Below, piece by piece: positions 33,291 through 41,940 of a stretch of DNA of 41,940 nucleotides; positions within the stretch are counted from its first letter, which is position 1; the number at the start of each line of letters is the position of its first letter. The notes below the pieces were generated by a model. The model searched no databases, was not told the DNA's origin, and was given only the letters and a program-made list of their open reading frames with translations. The DNA comes from an uncultured Actinomycetes bacterium (GTDB lineage: Bacteria > Actinomycetota > Actinomycetes > Nanopelagicales > Nanopelagicaceae), in NCBI GenBank assembly GCA_903850565.1, contig CAINLV010000011.1, forward strand, positions 1-41,940, given 5' to 3'. Both the position numbers and the translations under genes were made by a program.

Positions 33291-34043
33291 TTATCCCTGG
33301 GCCGAGGCTCCCGGCGCAAATTCAAGGCGCACAACTTCGCCAACAGTTCCCGGAACGCCTAAATCCTGGCCATTAACATTCAAAGTGACCGCGCCAGCAT
33401 TGCCAATCACAAATCGAAGGAGTTGATTATTAGTGAAACTCTGTTCTGCGCCCAGGGAGATTCTGCCATTGAAGACTTGAGTCCCGGCACTGTCAGTCAC
33501 GCCCAACCAAGTAGATCCATTAATGGCTTTGATCTTGACCGATAATTCCGAACTCTTGGTTGCAACCACTGGAGTGTCGGTTGAAGTTTTCCCAGAGGTA
33601 GCAGCAGGAGGCAAAGAACTTTGCGATGAAGCACCGACGGTTTTTGCTGGCGTACCACTAGAGATCATGGAATAAACAGCAGGGACAAGAATTAAAAGAC
33701 CTAGAACAGAGCCGGCAACTATTGATAAAACTTTGTAACTAATTCTTGGTCGTTCGCGCGCAGGTGCGGTTGCAAAATTTTCCGTAAGAAGATCAATCAT
33801 GGGCCGATCAAATTCACCGGTGGTTTGTTCCATCTCGGCGACTAGGGCATCGGCATCGGCGCCAACAATATGTGCGATGGTTCTTATATGTCCCCGTGCG
33901 TATGCGACGCCACCAGCTGAACTGAAATTGTCATTTTCCATATCCGTCAAAACATTTGGGCGAATTCGGGTTTGTGCGGAAATTTGCGCAATGGAGTAAC
34001 CAGAATCGAGCCGTGCTTGGCGAAGCGAAGAACCAAGGGACAC
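33291..34043 (-). CDS. RodZ-like membrane protein with N-terminal HTH
   Basis: The 250 residues consist of a Cro/C1-type helix-turn-helix (GSSLRQARLDSGYSIAQIS, DMENDNFSSAGGVAYARGHI), one membrane segment (about 105–127: VLSIVAGSVLGLLILVPAV), a Ser/Thr/Pro linker and a C-terminal beta domain of the DUF4115 type (WLGVTDSAGTQVFNGRI, LRFVIGNAGAVTLNVNG). This is the RodZ layout; in rods RodZ links MreB to the wall machinery. It lies between ftsK and rimO, its usual actinobacterial site. Confidence 0.88.
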   Translation of the reverse strand: MSLGSSLRQARLDSGYSIAQISAQTRIRPNVLTDMENDNFSSAGGVAYARGHIRTIAHIVGADADALVAEMEQTTGEFDRPMIDLLTENFATAPARERPRISYKVLSIVAGSVLGLLILVPAVYSMISSGTPAKTVGASSQSSLPPAATSGKTSTDTPVVATKSSELSVKIKAINGSTWLGVTDSAGTQVFNGRISLGAEQSFTNNQLLRFVIGNAGAVTLNVNGQDLGVPGTVGEVVRLEFAPGASAQG

Positions 34044-34170
34044 TTTAGCGACCTCTTTTTGAGTTACTCACAGGGAAGTTGTGAGGATCAAAGGGTACGA
34101 CTTATTACTGGCCCTAAACAAGTTCACAGGTGAATTCTTTGCAAACGTTGGGAGAAGGTTGCCTAGACGT

Positions 34171-34190
34171 CGGTTCTAGTGGATGAACCG
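34171..34190 (-). terminator. Weak hairpin downstream of ftsK
   Basis: CGGTTC (34171–34176) pairs with GAACCG (34185–34190) eight bases after the ftsK stop on the minus strand. No T-run follows, so a termination role is doubtful. Confidence 0.3.
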
Positions 34191-34197
34191 AAACGAA

Positions 34198-36540
34198 TTA
34201 CAAGTTTCCTTGAATTTGTTCGAGAACGTCCGGCATTTCTTCGGGGCCGATAAGAACAACGCGCGCTTTTGAGCCTTCGGATGGGCCAACGATTCCCCGA
34301 CTCTCCATCAGGTCCATCATGCGCCCGGCCTTGGCAAAGCCAATTCGCAGTTTTCGTTGCAACATGGAGGTCGAGCCAAATTGCGTCGAAACGACCAGTT
34401 GAACGGCCTGGAGCAAGACCTCCATGTCATCGCCAATTTCATCCTCGACCACATGGGTTTTAATCGGTGCCGCTAAATCAATTCGATAAACCGGTTGCAG
34501 TTGCGCCTTCACATGATTGACTACGGCTTCGGCTTCGCGTTCGGAAACATAAGCACCTTGAATCCGAACCGCTTTACTGGCCCCCATTGGCAAGAAAAGT
34601 CCATCGCCTTGCCCAACTAATTTTTCCGCACCTGGTGCATCCAAAATAACTCGCGAATCAGTGAGGCTGGAAGTAGCGAAGGAAAGTCGGGAAGGCACGT
34701 TCGCTTTAATCAAACCAGTAACGATATCCACGCTGGGACGTTGCGTTGCAATGACTAGATGAATACCTGCCGCTCGGGCTAGCTGAGTGATTCGGACAAT
34801 GCTCTCTTCAACTTCTTTGGCAGCAACCATCATCAAGTCCGCAAGTTCGTCAATGATAATCAGAAGATATGGGTAGGGTTCCAGAACCCGTTCACTTCCG
34901 GCAGGAAGGGAAACTTTGCCAGCACGGACTGCGCGATTGAAATCATCGATGTGGCGAAATCCAAAGGCAGAAAGATCGTCATAGCGCATATCCATTTCAC
35001 GAACTACCCAAGCAAGAACATCTGCTGCTTTCTTAGGGTTGGTGATAATCGGCGCCATCAAATGTGGGATACCTTCATAGCTGGTGAGCTCGACGCGTTT
35101 CGGATCGATCATGACCAAGCGGACTTCATCAGGAGTAGATCTCATTAATACTGAAACTATGAGTGAATTAATCATGGAAGATTTTCCAGCACCGGTAGCA
35201 CCCGCTACTAATAGGTGCGGCATCTTCGCCAAGTTAGCGCAGATGAAAGAACCTTCGACATCTTTACCTAAGGCAACAACCATAGGATGCGTGTCATTCA
35301 TGGCAACGGCCGAGCGAAGTACATCGCCTAAAGCCACTATTTCACGGTCAGTATTAGGGATTTCAATACCCACTGCAGATTTACCTGGGATTGGCGAAAG
35401 AATTCGGATATCGCCGCTGGCTACTGCATAAGCAATGTTCTTTGAGAGCGCGGTGATCGCCTCTACTTTTACGCCAACTCCAAGTTCAACTTCATACCTA
35501 GTCACGGTAGGTCCTCGCATGAAGCCTGTGACTCTGGCATCGACATCAAACTCTTCAAAAACTTGTGTCAACGAAGCTACAACAGTTTCGTTGGCTTTTG
35601 ATTTCGCTTTTGCCGGCGGACCTGATCGCAGCAAATCCATGGATGGGAGAATGTATGGCTTTTCAGAATTAACAATTAACTGATGGGCTGGCTTTTCTAA
35701 TGTGGATTTAATTGCGCCAGTTTGCGTTGGAACCTTTTGAACTTCGCGAGGAAGTTCCACGGTAAATTCTTCATCAAAATCTTCCTCATCCAACTCCTCT
35801 TCCAGCGCGAATTGACGGACCAAAGGAGTTTCAAAGGGTGGAGTGTCGGAAATTTCAAAATCTTCTTCTTCGAGGTTGGCCCGAGCCTGGGAAACTTTGG
35901 TTGCACTCCAGGAGAACATCCCTTTGATGCGACCGAAGACTTGAGCCACAGGAGTTGCCGTAACGACCAAGAGACCGAAGATGAAGAGTAGAACCAGAAT
36001 TGGAATCGCCAAGATCGTTGTTACCAATCCGACCAACGGAGTTGAAACCGCATAGCCAAGCCAGCCCCCGCCGCGATGCAAAGCATCAGCGGTGGTTCCG
36101 GTGGAGCCGTTAAAGATATGGAGCAATCCAGTTGTACCTAGCAAGAGCGCTAATGTGCCAATAGTGATTCGGCCAGTAGCCCTTCCCTCTTCCGGGGTAC
36201 GAAAGAGACGAAAGGCAAAGAATGCAAAAACTAATGGAATGAAAAATCCCAGCCGGCCAATGGCGCCGTAGATGCCAGAATGAATCGCCCGGCCGACCAA
36301 GTTATTTAAGTGGAACCAAACTCCGGCTGCGGATATGAGCGCCAAAATGAAGATGAGAAAGGCAAATCCATCGCGCTGGTGGGCTGGATCTAGGTCCTTC
36401 GCTCCCCGAAAAACAAATCTAATGCTGGCGCCGATTGCCTTGGCGATAAAACGCCAAGTGGCAGCGATTGCGCGTCCCACATAGGAAGCTCCGGAGCCGG
36501 ATTTCTTCCTCGATTTCGTGCTTTTTCGTTGAGTAGCCAT
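34198..36540 (-). CDS. ftsK: DNA translocase FtsK
   Basis: FtsK pumps DNA at the septum and helps resolve chromosome dimers. The 780 residues show a basic N-terminus, four membrane segments (about 58–75, 95–113, 125–143, 165–195), a short acidic linker (EEEDFE, EEELDEEDFDEEF) and the motor with Walker A GATGAGKS (447–454), Walker B (LIIIDELADLM) and ATQRPSVDIVTG. The gamma DNA-reading domain occupies the last 65 or so residues (VVSTQFGSTSMLQRKLRIG). The linker is short for an actinobacterial FtsK/SpoIIIE protein. Confidence 0.96.
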   Translation of the reverse strand: MATQRKSTKSRKKSGSGASYVGRAIAATWRFIAKAIGASIRFVFRGAKDLDPAHQRDGFAFLIFILALISAAGVWFHLNNLVGRAIHSGIYGAIGRLGFFIPLVFAFFAFRLFRTPEEGRATGRITIGTLALLLGTTGLLHIFNGSTGTTADALHRGGGWLGYAVSTPLVGLVTTILAIPILVLLFIFGLLVVTATPVAQVFGRIKGMFSWSATKVSQARANLEEEDFEISDTPPFETPLVRQFALEEELDEEDFDEEFTVELPREVQKVPTQTGAIKSTLEKPAHQLIVNSEKPYILPSMDLLRSGPPAKAKSKANETVVASLTQVFEEFDVDARVTGFMRGPTVTRYEVELGVGVKVEAITALSKNIAYAVASGDIRILSPIPGKSAVGIEIPNTDREIVALGDVLRSAVAMNDTHPMVVALGKDVEGSFICANLAKMPHLLVAGATGAGKSSMINSLIVSVLMRSTPDEVRLVMIDPKRVELTSYEGIPHLMAPIITNPKKAADVLAWVVREMDMRYDDLSAFGFRHIDDFNRAVRAGKVSLPAGSERVLEPYPYLLIIIDELADLMMVAAKEVEESIVRITQLARAAGIHLVIATQRPSVDIVTGLIKANVPSRLSFATSSLTDSRVILDAPGAEKLVGQGDGLFLPMGASKAVRIQGAYVSEREAEAVVNHVKAQLQPVYRIDLAAPIKTHVVEDEIGDDMEVLLQAVQLVVSTQFGSTSMLQRKLRIGFAKAGRMMDLMESRGIVGPSEGSKARVVLIGPEEMPDVLEQIQGNL

Positions 36541-36636
36541 GGTGTCCTAAGCCTAAAGAAATGCAGTGTCCACGCAGGGTTGGCGCGCCGAGACCTGGGC
36601 GCTAAGCCAGCCAGACCGGTCGTTATTGGGCTTTGG

Positions 36637-38319
36637 TCAGACTTCGATAACCACTGGGACGATCATGGGCTTCCTGCGGTGTTCCTCGCCAACCCAACTT
36701 CCCACGGTACGACGTACAACTTGAGCGAGCTGATGTGTCCCATTAATCCCACTGGCAACAGCGGTGGCCAAGGCTTTTTCAATCATGCCTTTCACCTCGT
36801 CGAATAATCCGGTGTCTTCAGTAAAACCGCGAGCATGGATATCTGGACCAGCAACGATTTTTCCGCTCTGTGAATCGATGACAACCACAACCGAGATAAA
36901 TCCTTCTTCACCCAGAATGCGACGATCTTTCAGCGAACTTTCGGTGATTTCACCAATGCTCTGACCATCAACATAAACGAATCCACAAGGAACTGCACCA
37001 GCGATATCGGCATAGCCATCTGCCATATCAATCACAATACCGTTGTCCACCACAATCGTATTTGTTCGGGGCACACCGGTTTTAATGGCAAGTTCGGCAT
37101 TAGCACGAAGGTGTCGCCACTCGCCGTGGATTGGCATAACATTTTTTGGTTTCACAATGTTGTAGCAGTAGAGCAATTCACCAGCGGCGGCATGTCCGGA
37201 AACGTGAACCATCGCATTTCCTTTATGAACAACAGTGGCACCAAAGCGCGTTAATTCATTGATCACTCTAAATACTGGATTTTCATTTCCCGGAATCAAC
37301 GATGAAGCAAGAATGACAGTATCGCCCTTTCCTACTTTGATTTGATGATCACCATTAGCCATACGAGAGAGCGCTGCCAAAGGCTCGCCTTGTGAACCAG
37401 TGCAAATCAAAACAACCTGATCGCCATAATCTTCGATATTTTTGGCATCAACAATTAATCCTTCAGGGACGGTCAAGTAACCAAGGTCTTGAGCCAATTT
37501 CATATTGCGGACCATGCTTCGGCCGACCAGAGCAACTTTACGACCATGCGCTTGGGCTACGTCCATTACCTGCTGAATTCGGTGCACATGCGAAGCGAAA
37601 GAAGCCACAATAACTCTGCGATCGGTGGAGCGAATGACTCGATCCAGAACCGGAGAAATTTCTCGTTCCCCTGTTGTAAAACCAGGAACATCTGCGTTGG
37701 TGGAATCCACCATGAAAAGATCGACGCCTTCGGCGCCAAGTCTGGCAAAGGTAGGTAGATCGGTGATGCGACCATCGAGAGGTAATTGATCCATTTTGAA
37801 ATCACCAGTCGCCAGAACTACTCCCGCAGGGGTTTTTATCGCGATTGCTAGTGCATCTGGAATGGAGTGATTAACTGCAATAAATTCCAGTTCGAAAGGT
37901 CCGAATTTAGAAATCATGCCCGCTTTTACTTCAACGGTCGGCGCGGTGATTCTGCGCTCTTTTAATTTTGCTTCAGTGAAGGCCAAAGTCAATTTGGAAC
38001 CAATGATGGGAATATCGGAACGTTCGCGAAGTAGGTAAGGAACTGCGCCAATATGATCTTCGTGTCCATGTGTGAGCACCACGGCAACAATGTCTTGCAG
38101 GCGCTCTCTGATGTAAGAAAAATCGGGAAGAATTAAATCAATTCCGGGCTGGCTCTCTTCGGGGAAGAGCACACCGCAGTCAACGATTAAGAGTTGGCCT
38201 TCGTATTCGAAGACGGTCATGTTTCGGCCGATCTCGCCGAGACCACCAAGGGCAACTATTCGTAACGTCTTTGGAGCAAGTCGTGCGGGATAAGGTAAAT
38301 CTGGGTGGGGATGATTCAT
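36637..38319 (-). CDS. rnj: Ribonuclease J
   Basis: RNase J is a metallo-beta-lactamase/beta-CASP nuclease that matures rRNA and degrades mRNA. The 560 residues include the zinc motif HGHEDHIG (84–91), ATGDFKMD, the beta-CASP blocks VIVASFASHVHR and CTGSQGEP, and VHVSGHAAAGE. The ATG overlaps the dapA stop as TAATG. The dapA–rnj–ftsK order is usual in actinobacteria. The C-terminus (RRKPMIVPVVIEV) is complete. Confidence 0.95.
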   Translation of the reverse strand: MNHPHPDLPYPARLAPKTLRIVALGGLGEIGRNMTVFEYEGQLLIVDCGVLFPEESQPGIDLILPDFSYIRERLQDIVAVVLTHGHEDHIGAVPYLLRERSDIPIIGSKLTLAFTEAKLKERRITAPTVEVKAGMISKFGPFELEFIAVNHSIPDALAIAIKTPAGVVLATGDFKMDQLPLDGRITDLPTFARLGAEGVDLFMVDSTNADVPGFTTGEREISPVLDRVIRSTDRRVIVASFASHVHRIQQVMDVAQAHGRKVALVGRSMVRNMKLAQDLGYLTVPEGLIVDAKNIEDYGDQVVLICTGSQGEPLAALSRMANGDHQIKVGKGDTVILASSLIPGNENPVFRVINELTRFGATVVHKGNAMVHVSGHAAAGELLYCYNIVKPKNVMPIHGEWRHLRANAELAIKTGVPRTNTIVVDNGIVIDMADGYADIAGAVPCGFVYVDGQSIGEITESSLKDRRILGEEGFISVVVVIDSQSGKIVAGPDIHARGFTEDTGLFDEVKGMIEKALATAVASGINGTHQLAQVVRRTVGSWVGEEHRRKPMIVPVVIEV

Positions 38320-39209
38320 TATTTAACGTTGACTCCGCCTTGTTGAAGGTCTTCTCGTAATTGTGCTATTTGTGCTTCGGTGGCATCGACAAGTGGCAAC
38401 CTGGTGTATCCGCCAGGAAGTCCCATCATGTTCATTGCCGCCTTAGTCAAAATGGCACCTTGGGTACGGAAGGTTCCGGAAAATACCGGTAATAATTTTT
38501 GATGAATTTCTAGCGCGCGTTCGGCATTACCAGCAAACCAAGCATCCAACATTTGTCGAAGATCTGAGCCCACAGTGTGACCGCAGACAGAGACGAAACC
38601 AACGGCGCCAAAAGAGAGCAGTGCCAGATTCAAAATGTCATCGCCAGAGTAGACCGGCAAGCCAGTTCGTTTAATAACCCAAGAAGTTGAAGCTGGATTT
38701 CCTTTGGCATCTTTTAACGCGACGATATTTGGAACTTCTGCCAGACGGCAAATAGTGTCTTGTTCGATTTCAACACCGGTACGGCCAGGTATGTCATACA
38801 TCATTATTGGCAAATCAGTAGCTGCGGCCACGGCGCGGAAGTGGGCTTCAATTCCGGCTTGCGGCGGTTTGTTGTAATAAGGAGTCACGATCAGCAAGCC
38901 ATCGGCTCCAGCTGTTTGCGAGCGCTTGGCTTGCTCCACGGTGTAGGCAGTTTCATTATCGCCCGCCCCGGTGAGAACTTTGATGTGCGAAGGAACAGCG
39001 TCCTTCACGACTCGAATGATTTCCAATTTTTCTGATGATTTAGTGGTTGGGGCTTCGCCGGTAGTTCCATTAACGGCAATTGCATCATGACCATTTGCAA
39101 CTAAATGTAAGGCCAACTTTGCAACGCCATCCCAATCGATAGCACCATCCTTGTCGAACGGAGTCACCATTGCAGTGATCAGGCGTCCAAAGGGCGGTTC
39201 AATATGCAT
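38319..39209 (-). CDS. dapA: 4-hydroxy-tetrahydrodipicolinate synthase DapA
   Basis: DapA condenses pyruvate with aspartate semialdehyde, the first committed step to diaminopimelate and lysine. The 296 residues form a TIM barrel with NGTTGEAPT (47–55), Tyr138 in MMYDIPGRTG and the Schiff-base Lys166 in VALKDAKGN. TAGACT six bases before the ATG suggests a leaderless transcript. It is coupled to rnj by a TAATG overlap. dapF lies 25 kb away on the same strand. Confidence 0.96.
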   Translation of the reverse strand: MHIEPPFGRLITAMVTPFDKDGAIDWDGVAKLALHLVANGHDAIAVNGTTGEAPTTKSSEKLEIIRVVKDAVPSHIKVLTGAGDNETAYTVEQAKRSQTAGADGLLIVTPYYNKPPQAGIEAHFRAVAAATDLPIMMYDIPGRTGVEIEQDTICRLAEVPNIVALKDAKGNPASTSWVIKRTGLPVYSGDDILNLALLSFGAVGFVSVCGHTVGSDLRQMLDAWFAGNAERALEIHQKLLPVFSGTFRTQGAILTKAAMNMMGLPGGYTRLPLVDATEAQIAQLREDLQQGGVNVK

Positions 39210-39215
39210 AGGGCC

Positions 39216-39221
39216 AGTCTA
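39216..39221 (-). promoter_or_regulatory. Putative −10 box of dapA (leaderless)
   Basis: On the minus strand TAGACT stands six bases before the dapA ATG, the spacing expected if transcription starts at the A of the start codon. No clear −35 or Shine-Dalgarno sequence is seen. Confidence 0.45.
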
Positions 39222-39270
39222 TCGTGGGCGGTGGGGGTGTTACCTAACTATTCACCTGAAAAGTATTGAA

Positions 39271-40014
39271 TTACGGCGCAATTCGGCCCGACTTTTGGAA
39301 TGCTCCGTATGTAATAGGCATTAATTCCTCAAAAATCGCTTCCATTTTCTCGGCAACCATTTCAATTTCACGCTGAGGATAGCTAGGGAAATGGGATCCT
39401 TCCCGTGATGTCCGCAAGGAAAGAAAATTCATCAGGGCGCGCGCATTCATGGTCACATACATCGATGAGTAGAGAGTTACCGGAAGAACCGCGCGAGCTA
39501 CTTCACGAGCTACGCCGGCTTCTAAAATTTCTTGGTAATTCTTATACGCCAATGTGCAACTTTCCTTGATCAAACGAACCGTAAGTTCATATTGCTCATC
39601 GGTTCCATCAATAAATGAATATGAGCCAGGCTTTCCGACTTGTACCAATTTTCGCTCTTTGCTGGGAACATAAAAAACGGGGCGCAATTCCCGATAGCGG
39701 CCGGACTCTTCATTGTAGGAAGCGATTCGATGCCTCATAAATTCGCGAAATACAAAAATCGGAGCCGAGATGAAAAAAGTCATAGATGTGTGTTCGAACG
39801 GACTTCCATGTCGTTCTCGGGCAAGGTAATTAATCAACCCTTCGGAGCGGCTGGCATCGGTACCCACTTCATCCAAAGAATTTTCACCGGCCGTTGAAAC
39901 TCGGGCAGCCCAGATGACATCGGAGTCGCTGGCACTGGATTTCACCAGTTCAACGGTGACATAGTCCTTGAAGACGATTTCTTTGCTTAAATCTTGATTG
40001 GCATCCGCGCTCAT
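39271..40014 (-). CDS. thyX: Flavin-dependent thymidylate synthase ThyX
   Basis: ThyX makes dTMP from dUMP with FAD, NADPH and methylenetetrahydrofolate. The 247 residues contain the ThyX motif RHRIASYNEESGRY (94–107) and the conserved end-domain blocks ARAVLPVTLYSSMYVTMNAR and LSLRTSREGSHFPSYPQREI. AGGA lies before the ATG. It is divergent from azlC with only 56 bp between starts, so both promoters are packed there. Confidence 0.95.
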   Translation of the reverse strand: MSADANQDLSKEIVFKDYVTVELVKSSASDSDVIWAARVSTAGENSLDEVGTDASRSEGLINYLARERHGSPFEHTSMTFFISAPIFVFREFMRHRIASYNEESGRYRELRPVFYVPSKERKLVQVGKPGSYSFIDGTDEQYELTVRLIKESCTLAYKNYQEILEAGVAREVARAVLPVTLYSSMYVTMNARALMNFLSLRTSREGSHFPSYPQREIEMVAEKMEAIFEELMPITYGAFQKSGRIAP

Positions 40015-40070
40015 AATCCTGACCCTATCTACTGTCGGCGTGACCTACTGGTTTAGGGCATACTTTCGGC

Positions 40071-40712
40071 GTGTCAGTTAAAAGTGATTCGCTCAGCATC
40101 GGAATCACGGTTGGGGCATTTGGAAGCGCTTTTGGCGCCGCAGCCGTCGCTAGCCATTATTCGGTCTTGCAAGCCTGTTTGCTCTCTCTGCTTACCTTTT
40201 CTGGCGCCTCACAATTCGCAGTTATTGGGGTTCTGGGCTCAGGTGGTTCGGCCATCAGCGCTATCGCAACTTCTTCCCTGCTGGGAATTCGAAATGGCCT
40301 CTATGGCGTACGGATGGCACAGATTCTCAAGATAACTGGCATCAGGCGGATATTTGGGGCGCAATTAACTATTGATGAATCCACCGGCGTCGCGCTCTCC
40401 CAAAGTACTCCGGCGGCGATGAAAACTGGCTTTTGGTACACCGGCTTAGCTGTTTATATTTTTTGGAACCTGTTCACCCTTTTAGGCGCTCTCGGAGCCA
40501 GCGCGCTGGGCGATCCCGCCGCCTGGGGACTTGATACCGCGATACCCGCGATCTTCTTGGGGTTGGTCTGGAATCGACTGAGCAATAGAAAAGCGTGGGC
40601 GATCGCCCTTTCGGCCCTGGTGGTGGCATTGGCGCTAACCCCAATCGCTCCAGCCGGAATCCCGATCATGAGTACCGTAATCTTGGCGATCATTTTGGGG
40701 TGGAACGAATGA
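40071..40712 (+). CDS. azlC: AzlC-family branched-chain amino acid exporter subunit
   Basis: This 213-residue hydrophobic protein has the AzlC pattern SIGITVGAFGSAFGAAAV, LTFSGASQFAVIGVLGSGGS, SLLGIRNGLYGVRMAQIL and several membrane segments. With AzlD it forms an inner-membrane exporter of branched-chain or related amino acids. The start is GTG 40071, with a TACTTT box just upstream and no Shine-Dalgarno sequence, so it may be leaderless. Its TGA overlaps the azlD ATG. Confidence 0.9.
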   Translation: MSVKSDSLSIGITVGAFGSAFGAAAVASHYSVLQACLLSLLTFSGASQFAVIGVLGSGGSAISAIATSSLLGIRNGLYGVRMAQILKITGIRRIFGAQLTIDESTGVALSQSTPAAMKTGFWYTGLAVYIFWNLFTLLGALGASALGDPAAWGLDTAIPAIFLGLVWNRLSNRKAWAIALSALVVALALTPIAPAGIPIMSTVILAIILGWNE

Positions 40713-41017
40713 GCGCACAGTGGATCAGCGTTATCGGCACTTCTATCTTTTGCTTTGGCTTTAAATATCTAGGTCATAGCGTTCCAGAGCTCTGGCTCAA
40801 TCACCCGCGGATTCAACGCATAAATACTTATATTCCTATTGTTTTGCTCACTGGGTTAGTCACAGTTCAAGGCTTAACTGAGAAGACAAAGGTCGTGATC
40901 GATCATCGCGCCGCCGGATTGGGTGTTGCGGTCGTGGCACTGTTGGCGAAATTACCTTTTCCATTAGTGATCATCGCTTCGGCAATTACATCTGCCGTGA
41001 TTTATCGAATTAATTAA
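40709..41017 (+). CDS. azlD: AzlD-family exporter subunit
   Basis: This 102-residue protein, starting at ATG 40709 in an ATGA overlap with azlC, has three to four membrane segments and the family tail (VIDHRAAGLGVAVVALLAKLP, then a hydrophobic end). A longer frame from 40595 lies inside azlC and is not the gene. It is the small partner of AzlC in amino-acid export. It ends in a four-base overlap with the stop of the convergent ABC permease gene. Confidence 0.9.
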   Translation: MSAQWISVIGTSIFCFGFKYLGHSVPELWLNHPRIQRINTYIPIVLLTGLVTVQGLTEKTKVVIDHRAAGLGVAVVALLAKLPFPLVIIASAITSAVIYRIN

Positions 41018-41829
41018 AGTCGACTACTAGCGGCCGTTCCACCAGAAAGTTTTTGCGAGAGCCAGACTGGCAACATAAATGCAATGAGCAAAATAGTTGC
41101 GACCACATTCACGATAGGTGCTTGATTGGGCCGGAATAGATTATTGAAGATCCACTGAGGCAAGGTTTGAACGCTGGCACCTGAGGTAAAAGTAGTCACA
41201 ACGATTTCATCGAAAGACAATGCAAATGCCAGCAATCCCCCGGCAACTAAGGCCGACCTAATCATGGGAAAAGTAACAAAGGCAAAAGTTTGAAAAGTAC
41301 TGGCACCCAAATCACTGGAGGCTTCTTCCAGGGTTCCACCGATGCGGCGCAACCTGGCTAAGAGATTGTTATAAACAATGACAATGCAAAAAGTTGCATG
41401 GCCGACAATCACAGTAGCCAGACCCAACCCAATGCCGAAAGGTTGCAGTAAAGTATTAAAAGCCGAGTTAAGTGCAATACCCGTGACGATTCCAGGCAAC
41501 GCGATGGGTAGAACAACCAAGAGTGAAACGGTGTTCTTTGCAAAGAAGTTGTAGCGGGATACTGCAAAAGCAATGCAGCTTCCCAAGAGAACGGAAATAA
41601 CGGTAGCGCCAAGCCCTGCCTTGAGACTAGTGAAGAGCGAAGTTGTTACTTCGGGATTGGCGAAAACCTTGCTCCACCAGATAGTCGAGAAAGAGGAAGG
41701 GGGCCAAGAAAAAGTCTTTGAAGGATTGAAGGAATTTATGACAACCACCGCCAAGGGAATATAAATAAACCCTAAAACCAGAATTGTTAATCCCGCCAAC
41801 ACCCATTTAGCTCTACTAGAGATATTCAT
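41014..41829 (-). CDS. ABC transporter permease, PotC/spermidine-putrescine type
   Basis: This 271-residue protein has six membrane segments and the binding-protein-dependent EAA loop EEASSDLGASTFQTFAFVTF that docks on the ATPase. The order IPLAVVVINSFNPSKTF … ALPGIVTGIAL … LAFALSFDEIVVTTF is typical of the PotC/YdcV subgroup, which takes up polyamines or related solutes. Partner permease, ATPase and binding protein should lie beyond the right edge. Its ATG is reached through a TAATG overlap with a repeated mini-ORF (see the repeat at 41830). AAAAGGCAG before the start may act as a Shine-Dalgarno sequence. Confidence 0.88.
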   Translation of the reverse strand: MNISSRAKWVLAGLTILVLGFIYIPLAVVVINSFNPSKTFSWPPSSFSTIWWSKVFANPEVTTSLFTSLKAGLGATVISVLLGSCIAFAVSRYNFFAKNTVSLLVVLPIALPGIVTGIALNSAFNTLLQPFGIGLGLATVIVGHATFCIVIVYNNLLARLRRIGGTLEEASSDLGASTFQTFAFVTFPMIRSALVAGGLLAFALSFDEIVVTTFTSGASVQTLPQWIFNNLFRPNQAPIVNVVATILLIAFMLPVWLSQKLSGGTAASSRL

Positions 41830-41940
41830 TAGAAATTCTGCCTTTTCCTTGCGGAGATTTTCATTAGAAATTCTGCCTTTTCATTGCGGAGATTTTCATT
41901 AGAAATTCTGCCTTTTCATTGCGGAGATTTTCATTAGAAA
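41830..41940 (-). repeat. 35-bp tandem repeat upstream of the permease gene, continuing past the window
   Basis: Three exact-length units (41830–41864, 41865–41899, 41900–41934) and the start of a fourth are present, with one base change between units. On the minus strand each unit is a mini-ORF, MKISAMKRQNF (Arg for the second Met in the unit nearest the permease gene), ending in TAA that overlaps the next ATG. The start of each unit resembles the permease N-terminus (MNIS). Probably a repeated junction of the upstream gene end and the permease start. Confidence 0.9.

Noticed and set aside
41830-41940. CRISPR array
   Set aside because: The repeats are directly adjacent, with no unique spacers, and each unit is a coupled mini-ORF; this is a tandem repeat, not CRISPR.

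Overview
The window looks like chromosome of a small-genome, moderate-GC actinobacterium (inference). The main evidence is a gene order typical of Actinomycetota: thyX–dapA–rnj–ftsK–rodZ-like–rimO–pgsA–cinA–clgR–(TetR)–DUF3046 … recA–recX … miaB–miaA–dapF–hflX. Further support comes from CGAAC-N4-GTTCG LexA boxes, ATGA/GTGA stop-start overlaps, GTG/TTG starts and several probably leaderless genes. A freshwater Nanopelagicales-like (acI-type) organism would fit, but no rRNA or species marker is present.

Layout. (1) 1–7.75 kb is accessory DNA: a truncated HNH endonuclease, a UvrD-type helicase carrying an internal PD-(D/E)XK-like domain and a C4 zinc finger, and a degraded duplication made of one intact UPF0114 membrane protein, one nearly intact secreted metallophosphoesterase and a broken remnant of each. 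Then come two small orphan genes preceded by tandem terminators and two LexA (SOS) boxes. (2) 7.7–11.0 kb holds a CoA-transferase and a sulfur module: a CoA-disulfide reductase–rhodanese fusion next to a CstR-like repressor whose palindromic operator lies in its own promoter spacer. (3) 11.0–15.6 kb is the hflX–dapF–miaA–miaB operon. (4) 15.7–26.9 kb is the most notable region. It holds eight secreted TasA/camelysin-like proteins, five ER/SipW-type (Ser-His) signal peptidases and one OmpR-family regulator lacking the phospho-acceptor Asp. They are arranged as two similar cassettes and inserted between recX and miaB, which are usually close neighbours. (5) 27.0–40.0 kb is the housekeeping block recX–recA | glpX | DUF3046–TetR | clgR–cinA–pgsA–rimO–rodZ-like | ftsK | rnj–dapA | thyX. 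(6) 40.0–41.9 kb has azlCD, a PotC-type ABC permease and, at the window edge, a 35-bp tandem repeat in which each unit is a mini-ORF coupled to the next.

How it works together (inference). The 15.7–26.9 kb locus resembles a surface-fibre or matrix system. Dedicated signal peptidases would mature a family of beta-rich subunits that share a signal-peptide type, an N-terminal strand, a cysteine pair and a C-terminal strand. Stable intergenic hairpins probably set subunit ratios, and the atypical regulator may control expression through motifs shared by two signal-peptidase promoters and its own upstream region. The flanking housekeeping genes cover SOS repair (recA/recX), tRNA and ribosomal protein modification, lysine/peptidoglycan precursors, phospholipid synthesis, RNA decay and chromosome segregation.
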